Shown here in pieces: positions 24,487-32,918 of a DNA stretch of 35,872 bases. Within the stretch, counting starts at the first letter, position 1; each line of letters opens with the position of its first letter. Source of the DNA: JAIBJN01 sp035461525. GTDB taxonomy: Bacteria > Actinomycetota > Thermoleophilia > Gaiellales > Gaiellaceae. Location: positions 1 to 35,872 of the forward strand of contig DATHVD010000024.1 of assembly GCA_035461525.1 (NCBI GenBank). Reading direction: 5' to 3'. The notes below the pieces were generated by a model. It was given only the letters and a program-made list of their open reading frames with translations, was not told the origin of the DNA and ran no database searches. Made by a program: the position numbers and the translations under genes.

Positions 24487-25573
24487 GGCTGACGGCGATG
24501 TTAAGGAGGATGCCTACGAGCGCGAGGCCGATGACGAGGCTGGAGCCGCCGTAGGAGACGAACGGAAGCGGGATCCCGGTCAGCGGGGCGATGCCCATGA
24601 CCGCGCTCACGTTCAGGGCCGCCTGCCCGCAGACGAGGGCGGTGATGCCGGTGGCGAGGAGCTTTCCGAAGGGCTCCCGGCTGGCGAGCGCGATGTTGAA
24701 GCCGGCGTAGCCGAAGGCGACGAAGGCGGCGATGACGGCGACGGCGCCGAGGAGGCCGAGCTCCTCGCCGACGATGGCAAAGATCATGTCGGTCGAGGAC
24801 TCGGGCAAGTAGTAGACCTTCTGGATGCTCTCGCCGAGCCCGTTGCCGAAGAGGCCGCCGGAGCCGAGCGCGAGCATCGCCTGGACGGACTGGAAGCCGG
24901 CGTTCTCGGGGTCCTGCCAGGGGTCGAGGAAGGCGAGGAGCCGCTCCCGGCGGTACGGCTCGATCCAGATCGCGGCGAGGGCGAGGAAGAAGCCGATCCC
25001 CGACGCTCCCGCGAGCGTCGCCACCCGCGTCCCGGCGACGACGAGCACGGCCGCCACCATGATCGCGATCGTGATCGCCGTTCCGAGGTCCGGCTCGACG
25101 ACCACGAGCGCGAGGGCCGTCCCGACGACGATCCCGATCGGGCGCAGCAGCTCGCCGAGGGTCTGCGGCGCGGGCCGGCGCGCGAGATACGCGCACACCC
25201 AGAGGACGAGGCCGAGCTTCGCCACCTCGGACGCCTGGAGCGTCGCGGGGCCGAACGAGAGCCAGCGGCGGGCGCCGTTGACGGGGTCGCCGAGGACGAG
25301 CACGGCGAGGAGGAGCACGAAGCTCACGAGGAGGAGCGGCCCGGCGGCGAAGCGGAGGCGCCGGTAGTCGGTGCGCGAGAGCAGGGCCAGCGCGACGATG
25401 CCCGCAAGGGCGTAGAGCGCCTGGCGCTTGAGGTAGTAGGCAGGGTCGTCGGCGGCGAGCGCGGCGCGGGCCGAGCTCGCGCTGTAGACCATCACGAGCC
25501 CGAAGGCGACGAGCCCGAGCGTGACCAGCACGAGCAGGTGGTACTCGAGCCCGCCGCGCGTGTCGCGCTTCAC
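24356..25573 (-). CDS. ftsW: Septal peptidoglycan polymerase FtsW (SEDS family)
   Basis: 405 residues with about ten transmembrane helices. SEDS landmarks are VMVYSAS near 27-33, GARRWLSFGP, the catalytic-region EPDLGTA and the C-terminal PLPFVSYGGSS. FtsW polymerises lipid II glycan strands with FtsI. The GTG overlaps the murD stop by four bases (GTGA). The last 43 residues form an arginine-rich cytoplasmic tail encoded entirely within the murG overlap, out of frame with murG. Confidence 0.94.
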   Translation of the reverse strand: MKRDTRGGLEYHLLVLVTLGLVAFGLVMVYSASSARAALAADDPAYYLKRQALYALAGIVALALLSRTDYRRLRFAAGPLLLVSFVLLLAVLVLGDPVNGARRWLSFGPATLQASEVAKLGLVLWVCAYLARRPAPQTLGELLRPIGIVVGTALALVVVEPDLGTAITIAIMVAAVLVVAGTRVATLAGASGIGFFLALAAIWIEPYRRERLLAFLDPWQDPENAGFQSVQAMLALGSGGLFGNGLGESIQKVYYLPESSTDMIFAIVGEELGLLGAVAVIAAFVAFGYAGFNIALASREPFGKLLATGITALVCGQAALNVSAVMGIAPLTGIPLPFVSYGGSSLVIGLALVGILLNIAVSHAEGARAELPDRRRRNRGSRPAGARGRRVAQEPRRPRRARRTA

Positions 25574-26823
25574 AGCGCCTCCACGAGCTCGCGGAAGCGC
25601 TCCCCGCGCTCCTCGAAGTCGCTGAACTGGTCGTAGCTCGCGCACGCCGGCGAGAGGAGGACGACGTCCCCCGGCTCGGCCTCGGCGCTGGCATCCGCGA
25701 CGGCCCGCTCGAGGTCGCCCGAGTGGACGAAGCGCACTCCCTCGCGCGCGAGCGCCTCGGCGAGCTCGTCGGCCGACTCGCCGATCAGGTACGCGCGGAC
25801 GACGCTCGCCTCCCGCGCCCGGCGGGCCAGGCCGGCGAACGGCGTGCCCTTGCGGCTCCCGCCCAGGATCACACGCAGGCCGGGTGGGTAGGCGCCGAGC
25901 GCGCGCTCGGCTGCCTCGGGGTTCGTCGCCTTCGAGTCGTTCACCCAGCGCACGCCGCCGGCCTCGCGCACGAGCTCGAGACGGTGGGGTACGCCGGGAA
26001 AGGTTCGGAGGCCCTCGGCGATGGCGGCTTCCGGGAGGGCCGCTGCGCGGGCGGCCGCGGTCGCGGCGGCCGCGTTCTCGCGGTTGTGCCCGCCCGGGAT
26101 GCGCGGCTCGGCCGGAAGCTCGTCGTCCCCGCCGAACTCGACTCTGCGCCCGGCCCCGGGCACGGGCCCGAACCCACGGGGGACGACGGTGACGTCGTCG
26201 GGCCCCTGGTTCTCGAAGATCCGCAGCTTCGCGGCCGTGTACGCCTCGAGGTCGGCGTGGCGGTCGAGATGGTCGGGCGTCAGGTTGAGGAGGACGGCGA
26301 CGCGCGGGCGAAAGCTCTCGACGTCCTCGAGCTGGAAGCTGGAGAGCTCGCAGACGATCCACGCGTCCTCGGCGAGGACGCCGTCGAGCCCGGTGAGCGG
26401 GCGGCCGACGTTGCCGGCGACCGCGACCGGCCGTCCGGCGGCGCGGAAGATCGCCCCAAGGAGCTCTGTCGTCGTCGTCTTCCCGTTCGTGCCCGTGACG
26501 CCGAGGACCGGGTTCCCGAGGAGGCGCGAGCCGAGCTCGACCTCGCTCCAGACCGGTACGCCGCGGGCGCGCGCGGCCGCGGCGAGGGGCACCTCGCCGG
26601 GGACTCCCGGGCTTTTTACGAGCAGATCCATGCCGTCGGCGAGCGCGGGATCCTCCGCGCCGAGCACGACTTCGACGCCGGCCTCGCGAAGCCTGCGCGC
26701 GTCGAGGACCGGGTTGCGGTCGACCCCGACGACGCGAACGCCCCGCCGGGCGAGCGCGAGAGCCGCGGCCTCCCCCGAGCGGGCAAGGCCGAGGACGAGC
26801 GCCGACTCAGGAAGCGAACTCAG
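25570..26823 (-). CDS. murD: UDP-N-acetylmuramoyl-L-alanine-D-glutamate ligase
   Basis: 417 residues counted from a CTG. The N-terminal Rossmann segment LVLGLARSGEAAA (9-21) and the P-loop GTNGKTTT (111-118), then the central NLTPDHLDRH, leave no doubt about the family. MurD adds D-glutamate. No ATG, GTG or TTG exists in frame between an upstream stop and the Rossmann motif. The first conventional codon, a GTG at 26667, would remove that motif. CTG at 26823 (or ATT at 26838) fits the expected N-terminus and would overlap mraY by 17 (or 32) bases. The exact start is thus an inference. Confidence 0.9.
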   Translation of the reverse strand: MSSLPESALVLGLARSGEAAALALARRGVRVVGVDRNPVLDARRLREAGVEVVLGAEDPALADGMDLLVKSPGVPGEVPLAAAARARGVPVWSEVELGSRLLGNPVLGVTGTNGKTTTTELLGAIFRAAGRPVAVAGNVGRPLTGLDGVLAEDAWIVCELSSFQLEDVESFRPRVAVLLNLTPDHLDRHADLEAYTAAKLRIFENQGPDDVTVVPRGFGPVPGAGRRVEFGGDDELPAEPRIPGGHNRENAAAATAAARAAALPEAAIAEGLRTFPGVPHRLELVREAGGVRWVNDSKATNPEAAERALGAYPPGLRVILGGSRKGTPFAGLARRAREASVVRAYLIGESADELAEALAREGVRFVHSGDLERAVADASAEAEPGDVVLLSPACASYDQFSDFEERGERFRELVEAL

Positions 26824-27829
26824 ACGCGTACCGGTAATAGAGCACGAACCCGCAGGCGCAGAGGAGCGCGCTCACGATCCAGAAGCGGACGGTGATGCGG
26901 GTCTCCGACCACGCCTTCATCTCGAAGTGGTGGTGGAGCGGAGCCATGAGGAGCACCCGGCGGCCGAACCACTTGAAGCTCACGACCTGGACGATGACCG
27001 AGAGGGCCTCGATCACGAAGATGCCGCCGATGAGGACGAGCAGGAGCTCCGTCTTCGTCATGATCGCGAACGCGGCGATGGCGCCCCCGAGGCCCATCGA
27101 GCCGGTGTCTCCCATGAAGACCTGCGCGGGGAAGGCGTTGTACCAGAGGAACCCGATCGAGGCGCCCACGAGGCTGGCGCCGAGGATGGCCAGGTCGAGG
27201 TCGATCTGGTCGGCGGCGCCGACGGCGCGGATGGACGCGAGGGCGGCAACGAGGCTCATCGCCGTGTAGGTGAGGATCGAGATCGTCGTCGTCCCGGCCG
27301 CGAGGCCGTCGATACCGTCGGTGAGGTTCACGCCGTTGGCGGCGCCCGCGATGATGACGAAGAGGAGGACGTACCAGCCGTAGGACAGGGGCACGTCGAT
27401 ATCGGCGAGCGGGACGTAGACGTCGGTCGTGAGCGGCTCCTCGAGGCCGCGCTGGGCGACGATCGCGACGACGACGGTGATCCCGGCGAGCCAGAGGAGC
27501 TTCCAGCGGCCCGCGAGCCCGAGCGACCGGCGACGGGACACCTTCGTCCAGTCGTCGACGAATCCGATCGCCGCGCAGCCGAGCGTGACGAAGAACGCGG
27601 TCACAGCCGGCACGGTCCGCCCCGAGAAGATCAAGAACGGGATCGCCATCGAGATCATGATCAGGAGGCCGCCCATCGCGGGCGTGCCCTGCTTGACGAC
27701 GTGGCCCTTCGGGCCCTCCTCGCGGATCTGCTGCCCAAACTCGTTCTGGCGCAGGAAGTCGATGAACTTCGGGCCGGCGACGATGGAGATCACCATCGAA
27801 ACGACGCCCGCCAGCAGGACCTCGACCAT
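26807..27829 (-). CDS. mraY: Phospho-N-acetylmuramoyl-pentapeptide-transferase MraY
   Basis: 340 residues with about ten transmembrane helices. The essential aspartates D92-D93 are in GFVDDWTK, NLTDGIDGLA forms the next conserved loop, and PLHHHFE lies in the last large cytoplasmic loop. MraY transfers phospho-MurNAc-pentapeptide to undecaprenyl phosphate, forming lipid I. ATG at 27829 lies nine bases after the murF stop. The ribosome binding site is weak, so translation probably depends on coupling. Confidence 0.96.
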   Translation of the reverse strand: MVEVLLAGVVSMVISIVAGPKFIDFLRQNEFGQQIREEGPKGHVVKQGTPAMGGLLIMISMAIPFLIFSGRTVPAVTAFFVTLGCAAIGFVDDWTKVSRRRSLGLAGRWKLLWLAGITVVVAIVAQRGLEEPLTTDVYVPLADIDVPLSYGWYVLLFVIIAGAANGVNLTDGIDGLAAGTTTISILTYTAMSLVAALASIRAVGAADQIDLDLAILGASLVGASIGFLWYNAFPAQVFMGDTGSMGLGGAIAAFAIMTKTELLLVLIGGIFVIEALSVIVQVVSFKWFGRRVLLMAPLHHHFEMKAWSETRITVRFWIVSALLCACGFVLYYRYASEFAS

Positions 27830-27838
27830 GAACGGACC

Positions 27839-29155
27839 CTAAGTCCTCGCCGGGACGACGGCGACGGCCTCCGCAATCACCTCGAGCCCCATCGCCCGCG
27901 AGCCCTTGACGAGCACCACGTCTCCGGGCCGGAGCACCTGGCGGAGCGCGGCGAGCCCCTGCTCGACGGTCGCCGCCCAGCGGGTGACCGGCACTCCGCG
28001 GGCGCCCTGCACGTAGCCGCGGGCAAGCGGGCCGACCGCGACGAGCACGTCGACGCCGGCACGGGCGGCCGCGGCGCCGGCATCGCGGTGGTAGTCGTGC
28101 GCCCCCGGCCCGAGCTCGGCCATGTCGCCGAGGACGGCGATCTTGCGGGCGTCGCCGGCGCGGTCGCGCAGGTGCTCGAGGGAGGCGGCGATCGAGAGCG
28201 GGTTCGCGTTGTAGCAGTCGTTCAGGAGCACCCCGCCGCCCGGGAGCTCGATCTCCTCTCCGCGCAGGCGCGAGAGCTTCACCTGGCGAGCGCCCTTCTG
28301 CGCCTTGCCGAGGGGGAGCCCGAGCGCGTGGTAGGCGGCGAGAGCGGCGAGGGCGTTCGTGGCGTTGTAGCGGGACGAGAAGGCGAACGTGAGCGTCAGC
28401 GGCCGCCCGAACGCCTCGACGCGGAGCCGGGCGCTCGCACCCTGCGCCGCAAAGTAGCTCAGGCTGACGTCGCCGCCATCGCCGAAGCGGAGGATGCGGA
28501 TGTCGTCGCGTCCGAGATAGGGATCGAGGTAGGGCTCGCCGGCCGGCACGACGGCGGCGCCGCCGGGAGGCAGGCTCGCGATCAGCTCGGCCTTCGCCTG
28601 CGCGACCCGCTCGACGGTGCCGAGGAGCTCGAGGTGGACGGGGCCGACGCTCGTGACGATCCCGACGTCCGGGCGGGCGACGTCGCAGAGCTCGGCGATC
28701 TGGCCGAGGCCCCTCATCCCCATCTCGACGATGGCCACCTCGGTGTCCTCCTCCAGCCGGCAGAGCGTGAGCGGAAGCCCGATCTCGTTGTTCTGGCTTC
28801 CCTCGGCGACGATCGTGCGCGCGTGCGGGGCGCAGAGGGCGCCGAGGATGTCCTTCGTCGAGGTCTTCGCGGTCGAACCGGTGACCGCGACGACCTGCGC
28901 GTCCGACCGCTCGCGCACGGCCCGCCCGAGAGCGCCGAGCGCGCCGAACGCGTCCTCGGGGACGAGCGTGGCGGCGGCGCCGGCCGCCAGGGCCTCGGGC
29001 GCGAAATCCGCGCCGCGCCCGACGGCGACGAAGAGGTCCCCGGGGGCGACGCGGCGCGAGTCGATCGTGACGCCGGTGACGCGGTCCGCGGCGGGGGCGC
29101 GGTCGAGCCGCCCGGGCGCGAGTCGCTCGACCTCCTCGAGGGGGAGTGGGATCAT
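27839..29155 (-). CDS. murF: UDP-MurNAc-tripeptide D-alanyl-D-alanine ligase
   Basis: 438 residues. The N-terminal domain has DSRRVAPGDLFVA near 32-44. The P-loop is GSTAKTST at 93-100, with alanine where most MurF proteins have the glycine before the lysine. Later segments are NDCYNANP and GDMAELG. MurF adds D-Ala-D-Ala to the tripeptide precursor. ATG overlaps the murE stop by four bases (ATGA). Confidence 0.95.
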   Translation of the reverse strand: MIPLPLEEVERLAPGRLDRAPAADRVTGVTIDSRRVAPGDLFVAVGRGADFAPEALAAGAAATLVPEDAFGALGALGRAVRERSDAQVVAVTGSTAKTSTKDILGALCAPHARTIVAEGSQNNEIGLPLTLCRLEEDTEVAIVEMGMRGLGQIAELCDVARPDVGIVTSVGPVHLELLGTVERVAQAKAELIASLPPGGAAVVPAGEPYLDPYLGRDDIRILRFGDGGDVSLSYFAAQGASARLRVEAFGRPLTLTFAFSSRYNATNALAALAAYHALGLPLGKAQKGARQVKLSRLRGEEIELPGGGVLLNDCYNANPLSIAASLEHLRDRAGDARKIAVLGDMAELGPGAHDYHRDAGAAAARAGVDVLVAVGPLARGYVQGARGVPVTRWAATVEQGLAALRQVLRPGDVVLVKGSRAMGLEVIAEAVAVVPART

Positions 29156-30633
29156 GCGGCCGCGCCCAGGCGCCGGATCGCTTCGCGGGCTACCTCGCGG
29201 TCGTCGAAGGGGATGGTGCGGTCGGCCAGCTCCTGGCCCTGCTCGTGCCCCTTGCCCGCGATGACGACGACGTCGCCGGCCGCTGCCTCCTCGATCGCGA
29301 GCGCGATCACCGCCGCGCGGTCGGGCTCCACGTCCTCGTCGCCGTCCATGCCGACACGGATCTCGTCGATGATCGCGAGCGGCTCCTCGCTACGCGGGTT
29401 GTCGGAGGTGACGATCGGCCGGTCGGCGAGGCGTGCGACGACCGCGCCCATCAGCGGTCGCTTGACGCGGTCGCGGTCGCCCCCGCAGCCGAAGACGCAG
29501 AGGAGGCGGCCGGAGGCGAGCCGGCGGGCCTCGGCGAGGACGTTCTCGAGCGCCTCGGGCGTGTGCGCGTAGTCGACGAGGACGGCGAAGGGCTGGCCCT
29601 CGTCCACGGGCTCGAAGCGGCCGGGGACGCCGGCGACGTGCTCGACGCCGCGCACGATCGCGTCGTCGGGGATCTCGAGCAGGCGGGCGGCCGCGATCGC
29701 GCCGAGGACGTTCTCGACGTTGAAGCGCCCGCGCAGCCCCGGGCGGACGGCGAGGCCGGCCGCGAGGAAGCTCGTCGTGTCCGACTTGAGCTCGAGCTCC
29801 TCCGGCCTGACGTCGGCGTCGTCGGCGAGGCCGAAGGTCAGGAGCGGCGCGCCGAGCGCGCGGAGCTCCTCGGCGAGGCGGCGGCCGTGCGGGTCGCCGA
29901 CGTTGACCGCCGCCGGCGGCCGGTTCCCGTCCAGGTCGGGGTCGGCGAAGAGCCGGCGCTTCGCGTCGAAGTACGCCTCGAGCGTGCCGTGGAAGTCCAG
30001 GTGATCCTGGCTCAGGTTGGTGAAGACGAGCGCGGCGAAGCGCGTGCCGACGAGGCGCTTGAGCTCGGCGGCGTGGGAGGAGGCCTCCATCGCGCAGCTC
30101 CGGTCGCCCGCGTCGAGGAGCTCGCGAAAGGTCCGCTGGAGGTCGATCGCCTCCGGCGTCGTGCGCGTGACGGGGCGGCGCTCGCCGCCGATCCGCATCT
30201 CGACGGTGCCGAGGAGCCCCGGCCGGCGTCCGGCGGCGGCGAGGATCGAGTAGAGAAGGAAGGCCGTGGTCGTCTTGCCGTTCGTCCCGGTGACGCCCGC
30301 GACCTCGAGCTCCCTCGTGGGCCGTCCGAAGAAGACGTCCGCGGCCAGGGCCATGGCGAGGCGCGCGTCATCGACGGCGAGCTGTGGAACGGGGAGATCG
30401 AGTGGCCGTTCGACAAGCAGCGCGACTGCCCCGGCTTCGACCGCCGCGGGCGCGAAGTCGTGCCCGTCCGCCCGGTGCCCCGGCACGCAGACGAAGAGCG
30501 CCCCCGGAGCGACCGCCCGCGCGTCGTACGCGAGATCGGTGACCACGGCCCCGGGCGAGGCGTCGTGCGGGAACGCTGGCGCGCCGACGGCCAGTCGAAG
30601 GGTTTCGAGATCGATCGCGGGCAGCTCGGCCAT
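29152..30633 (-). CDS. murE: UDP-MurNAc-L-Ala-D-Glu: meso-diaminopimelate ligase
   Basis: 493 residues. Landmarks are DSR-like YDARAVAPGALFVC near 36-49, the P-loop GTNGKTT at 116-122, and DNPR at 411-414. DNPR is the established mark of meso-diaminopimelate-adding MurE, so the wall should contain meso-DAP. ATG at 30633 was chosen because homology begins there; GGAAGG lies unusually close to it (about two bases). A 248-bp gap separates it from ftsI, the largest break inside the cluster. Confidence 0.95.
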   Translation of the reverse strand: MAELPAIDLETLRLAVGAPAFPHDASPGAVVTDLAYDARAVAPGALFVCVPGHRADGHDFAPAAVEAGAVALLVERPLDLPVPQLAVDDARLAMALAADVFFGRPTRELEVAGVTGTNGKTTTAFLLYSILAAAGRRPGLLGTVEMRIGGERRPVTRTTPEAIDLQRTFRELLDAGDRSCAMEASSHAAELKRLVGTRFAALVFTNLSQDHLDFHGTLEAYFDAKRRLFADPDLDGNRPPAAVNVGDPHGRRLAEELRALGAPLLTFGLADDADVRPEELELKSDTTSFLAAGLAVRPGLRGRFNVENVLGAIAAARLLEIPDDAIVRGVEHVAGVPGRFEPVDEGQPFAVLVDYAHTPEALENVLAEARRLASGRLLCVFGCGGDRDRVKRPLMGAVVARLADRPIVTSDNPRSEEPLAIIDEIRVGMDGDEDVEPDRAAVIALAIEEAAAGDVVVIAGKGHEQGQELADRTIPFDDREVAREAIRRLGAAA

Positions 30634-30881
30634 GTCCTTCCAGGTGTTCGTCGTGCGCTGCGGGGATCTTCCCCACATCCGCGTGCATTGTGGCGCGGAC
30701 GGCGCGAGACCCGCGCAGATTCCCCGGGTACGCTCAGAGCGGGTGGAGGCGCGGGGTGGCCCCACACGCGCGCGCGATTGAGATACAGGCTCCGAGAGAC
30801 GCCTCCGCGAAATTGGGCCCCTCAAGGCGACGACCAGCCCAGAGACCCGCTCGCCGCGTTCCGGTTCGCCCGGCGGCGGAG
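30634..30881. other. Long gap between ftsI and murE
   Basis: This 248-bp interval breaks an otherwise tightly packed cluster. It holds the shared element (copy B, 30713-30763) and a small hairpin GGGGA-TCT-TCCCC (30662-30674) in what would be the murE leader. I see no ORF with coding character and no standard -35/-10 pair. Confidence 0.5.
30713..30763. repeat. 50-bp element, copy B (shared with 11967-12017)
   Basis: It matches copy A in about 39 of 50 positions in the same orientation, including GTACGCTC, AGCGGGTGG and GGGGTG. It lies about 80 bases upstream of murE on the minus strand. There is no gene for it to serve on the plus strand, which favours a minus-strand role such as an operator, promoter part or leader RNA. 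Confidence 0.5.
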
Positions 30882-32567
30882 CTACCCGCCCCTGGTCCGC
30901 GGCGCGTCCGGCGGCACGTCGAGGTACTGGAGTGCGAACTCGGCGATCTCCGCGAAGGCGGGCGCCGCGACGACGCCGCCCCAGATCGTGCCTTTCGGCT
31001 CGTCGACCGTCACGAGGACGACGAGGCGCGGCCGGCTCGCGGGCACGAACCCGACGAACGATGCGACGTAGCGCGACGTCGAGTACCCGCCCCGTGGATC
31101 GGGCTTCGCCGCCGTACCTGTCTTTCCGGCGATGCGGTAGCCGGGGATCTGCGCCGCAGTCCCGGACCCGTCCTCGACGACCCCGCGGAGCATGCGCGTG
31201 AGCTCCCGGGCCGTTTGCGCCGAGATGATCCGCCGGTGCGCCGGCTCGGCCGGCTCGCGCCCCTGGATCCGCTCGACGAGATGGGGCTGCATCCACAGGC
31301 CGTCGTTGGCGACCGCAGCGTAGGCGGCCGCCATCTGGATCGGCGTGACGGCGATACCCTGGCCGATGGGGACGTTCCCGATCGTGGAGCCCGACCACTC
31401 CTCGGGCGGGAGGACGATGCCGCGGGTCTCGCCCGGGTAGTCGATCCCGGTCTTGCGGCCGAAGCCGAAGCGGCGCGTCCACTGGGCGATCTTCTGCCGC
31501 TGGAGGAGGTGTGCGAGCGTGATCACGCCGACGTTCGACGAGCGGGCGAGAATGTCGTGCACCGTCATCGTCTGCGCCCCGCGGGGAACCGCATCGTGGA
31601 TGACGCGGTCGGCGACCTGGATCGAGGACTCGAGCCCGAACCTCGTCTCCGGCTCGACGATGCCCTCCTCGAGCACGGCTGCGATGGTTACGACCTTGAA
31701 GGTCGATCCCGGCTCGTACGTGTCCGTGACAGCCCGGTTCCGGAGCCGGTCCGCCTGCGCCTCGGAGACGGAGGAGAACGCGTTGGCGTCGAAGCCTGGC
31801 TCGACGCCGAGGGCGAGGATGCCGCCCGTCTTCGTGTCGAGGACGATCGCCGTCGCGGCCTCAGCGTTCCACTGGGAGCGCGTCCGGCGCAGGACGCGCT
31901 CGACGAGCCCCTGCACCGAGTGGTCGATGGTCAGGTAGACGTCGTTGCCGTTCCGCACCGGCTTCGTCTCCACCGCCTCGAGCGTGCGGCCGAACGGGTC
32001 GCGGACGATCGTCTTCGACCCGTCCTCGCCGGAGAGGGCCGAGTCGAGCTCGAGCTCGAGGCCGGAGAGGCCGTCGTTGTCGGTACCGACGTAGCCGACG
32101 ACCTCGGAGGCGACATTCTTCTGCGGGTACACGCGTCGCTCCTCCGCATAGAAGCCGAAGCCGGGAACGCCCCGCTCCTCGAGCGCCTGCGCCTTCTCGG
32201 GATCGGCCTTGCGGGCGACGTAGACGAAACCCCGGTCACGGTCTTCGAGATCCGGGAAGATCTTTCCGGCGTCGAGGTCGAGCGTCTCGCCGGCGGCCAG
32301 CGCGGCCTTCCGTGGATCCACGATCTGCTTCGGGTTCGCGTAGACGGTGGTCGCGCGCTCGCCGATCGCGAGCTGCACGCCGGCGCGGTCGTAGATGGTG
32401 CCGCGGCGCGCCGGCACGTCGATCACCTCGCGATGCTGGCTCGTGGCGATCTCGTCGAGCGTCTGCGCCTGGACTCCCTGGAGCCAGGCAACGCGGGCCA
32501 GGGTGGCCGCGAAGACGAGTGCGAAGACCGCCACGAGAAGGCGGATCCGCCTGTTCGCCTGGCGCAC
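30882..32567 (-). CDS. ftsI: Septal peptidoglycan transpeptidase FtsI (class B PBP3)
   Basis: 561 residues. A short basic N-terminus and one transmembrane helix (about 8-28) precede the PBP dimerisation domain (from RGTIYDRAG near 55) and the transpeptidase domain with STFK (S288, K291), SSN (343-345) and KTGT (482-485). There is no PASTA domain. It cross-links septal peptidoglycan with FtsW and is the target of beta-lactams. GTG at 32567 is preceded by AAGGAG about nine bases upstream, at the end of ftsL. Confidence 0.95.
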   Translation of the reverse strand: MRQANRRIRLLVAVFALVFAATLARVAWLQGVQAQTLDEIATSQHREVIDVPARRGTIYDRAGVQLAIGERATTVYANPKQIVDPRKAALAAGETLDLDAGKIFPDLEDRDRGFVYVARKADPEKAQALEERGVPGFGFYAEERRVYPQKNVASEVVGYVGTDNDGLSGLELELDSALSGEDGSKTIVRDPFGRTLEAVETKPVRNGNDVYLTIDHSVQGLVERVLRRTRSQWNAEAATAIVLDTKTGGILALGVEPGFDANAFSSVSEAQADRLRNRAVTDTYEPGSTFKVVTIAAVLEEGIVEPETRFGLESSIQVADRVIHDAVPRGAQTMTVHDILARSSNVGVITLAHLLQRQKIAQWTRRFGFGRKTGIDYPGETRGIVLPPEEWSGSTIGNVPIGQGIAVTPIQMAAAYAAVANDGLWMQPHLVERIQGREPAEPAHRRIISAQTARELTRMLRGVVEDGSGTAAQIPGYRIAGKTGTAAKPDPRGGYSTSRYVASFVGFVPASRPRLVVLVTVDEPKGTIWGGVVAAPAFAEIAEFALQYLDVPPDAPRTRGG

Positions 32568-32573
32568 CGGCGG

Positions 32574-32894
32574 CTACTCCTTCGCGCGCAGGAGCGAGAG
32601 GTACGTGGCGTCGTCCGGCCGCACGAGGCCGAGCTTGCGAATCGCGATCGCCTCGACGCGCCCCGCGGCGGCTGCGCGCGAGAGCTCCGCCTCGAGGGCG
32701 TGGCCGCGCGCGGCGAGGACGTCGCGCTGCTCCTGCAGGCGCTCGGACTCCATGTGCAGCCGAAGAACTCCGACGTTCAGCGCGACGATGCCCGCGAGGA
32801 GGGCGGGGACGAGGGGCGGGCCGGCGCCGCGGCGCCGGCTGCGCCGCCGGCCGCGGGCGGCGGACCCGCTGCGGTGCGGGCTGCCGGCGGGCAG
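32574..32894 (-). CDS. ftsL: FtsL-like divisome protein (non-canonical start)
   Basis: 106 residues counted from a CTG. A basic N-terminus (RGRRRSRRRG, about 14-23) leads into one transmembrane helix (about 28-45, LVPALLAGIVALNVGVL), a coiled-coil (about 46-85) and the closing IRKLGLVRPDDATYLSL typical of FtsL/FtsB-type proteins. Position between rsmH and ftsI supports FtsL. It lies in the same frame as rsmH immediately after that stop, and no ATG, GTG or TTG precedes the membrane helix. An ATG at 32919 overlaps the rsmH stop (TGATG) but is in another frame and would need a +1 shift. Either a CTG start at 32894, a frameshift, or a base error is required. Confidence 0.8.
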   Translation of the reverse strand: MPAGSPHRSGSAARGRRRSRRRGAGPPLVPALLAGIVALNVGVLRLHMESERLQEQRDVLAARGHALEAELSRAAAAGRVEAIAIRKLGLVRPDDATYLSLLRAKE

Positions 32895-32918
32895 GGGCGC
32901 GTGCGGCGGCGCTCGCCA

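Noticed and set aside
26021..29572. Long plus-strand frame (over 1100 codons) antisense to murD, mraY and murF
   Set aside because: Shadow of essential genes; repetitive charged composition and no recognisable domain.
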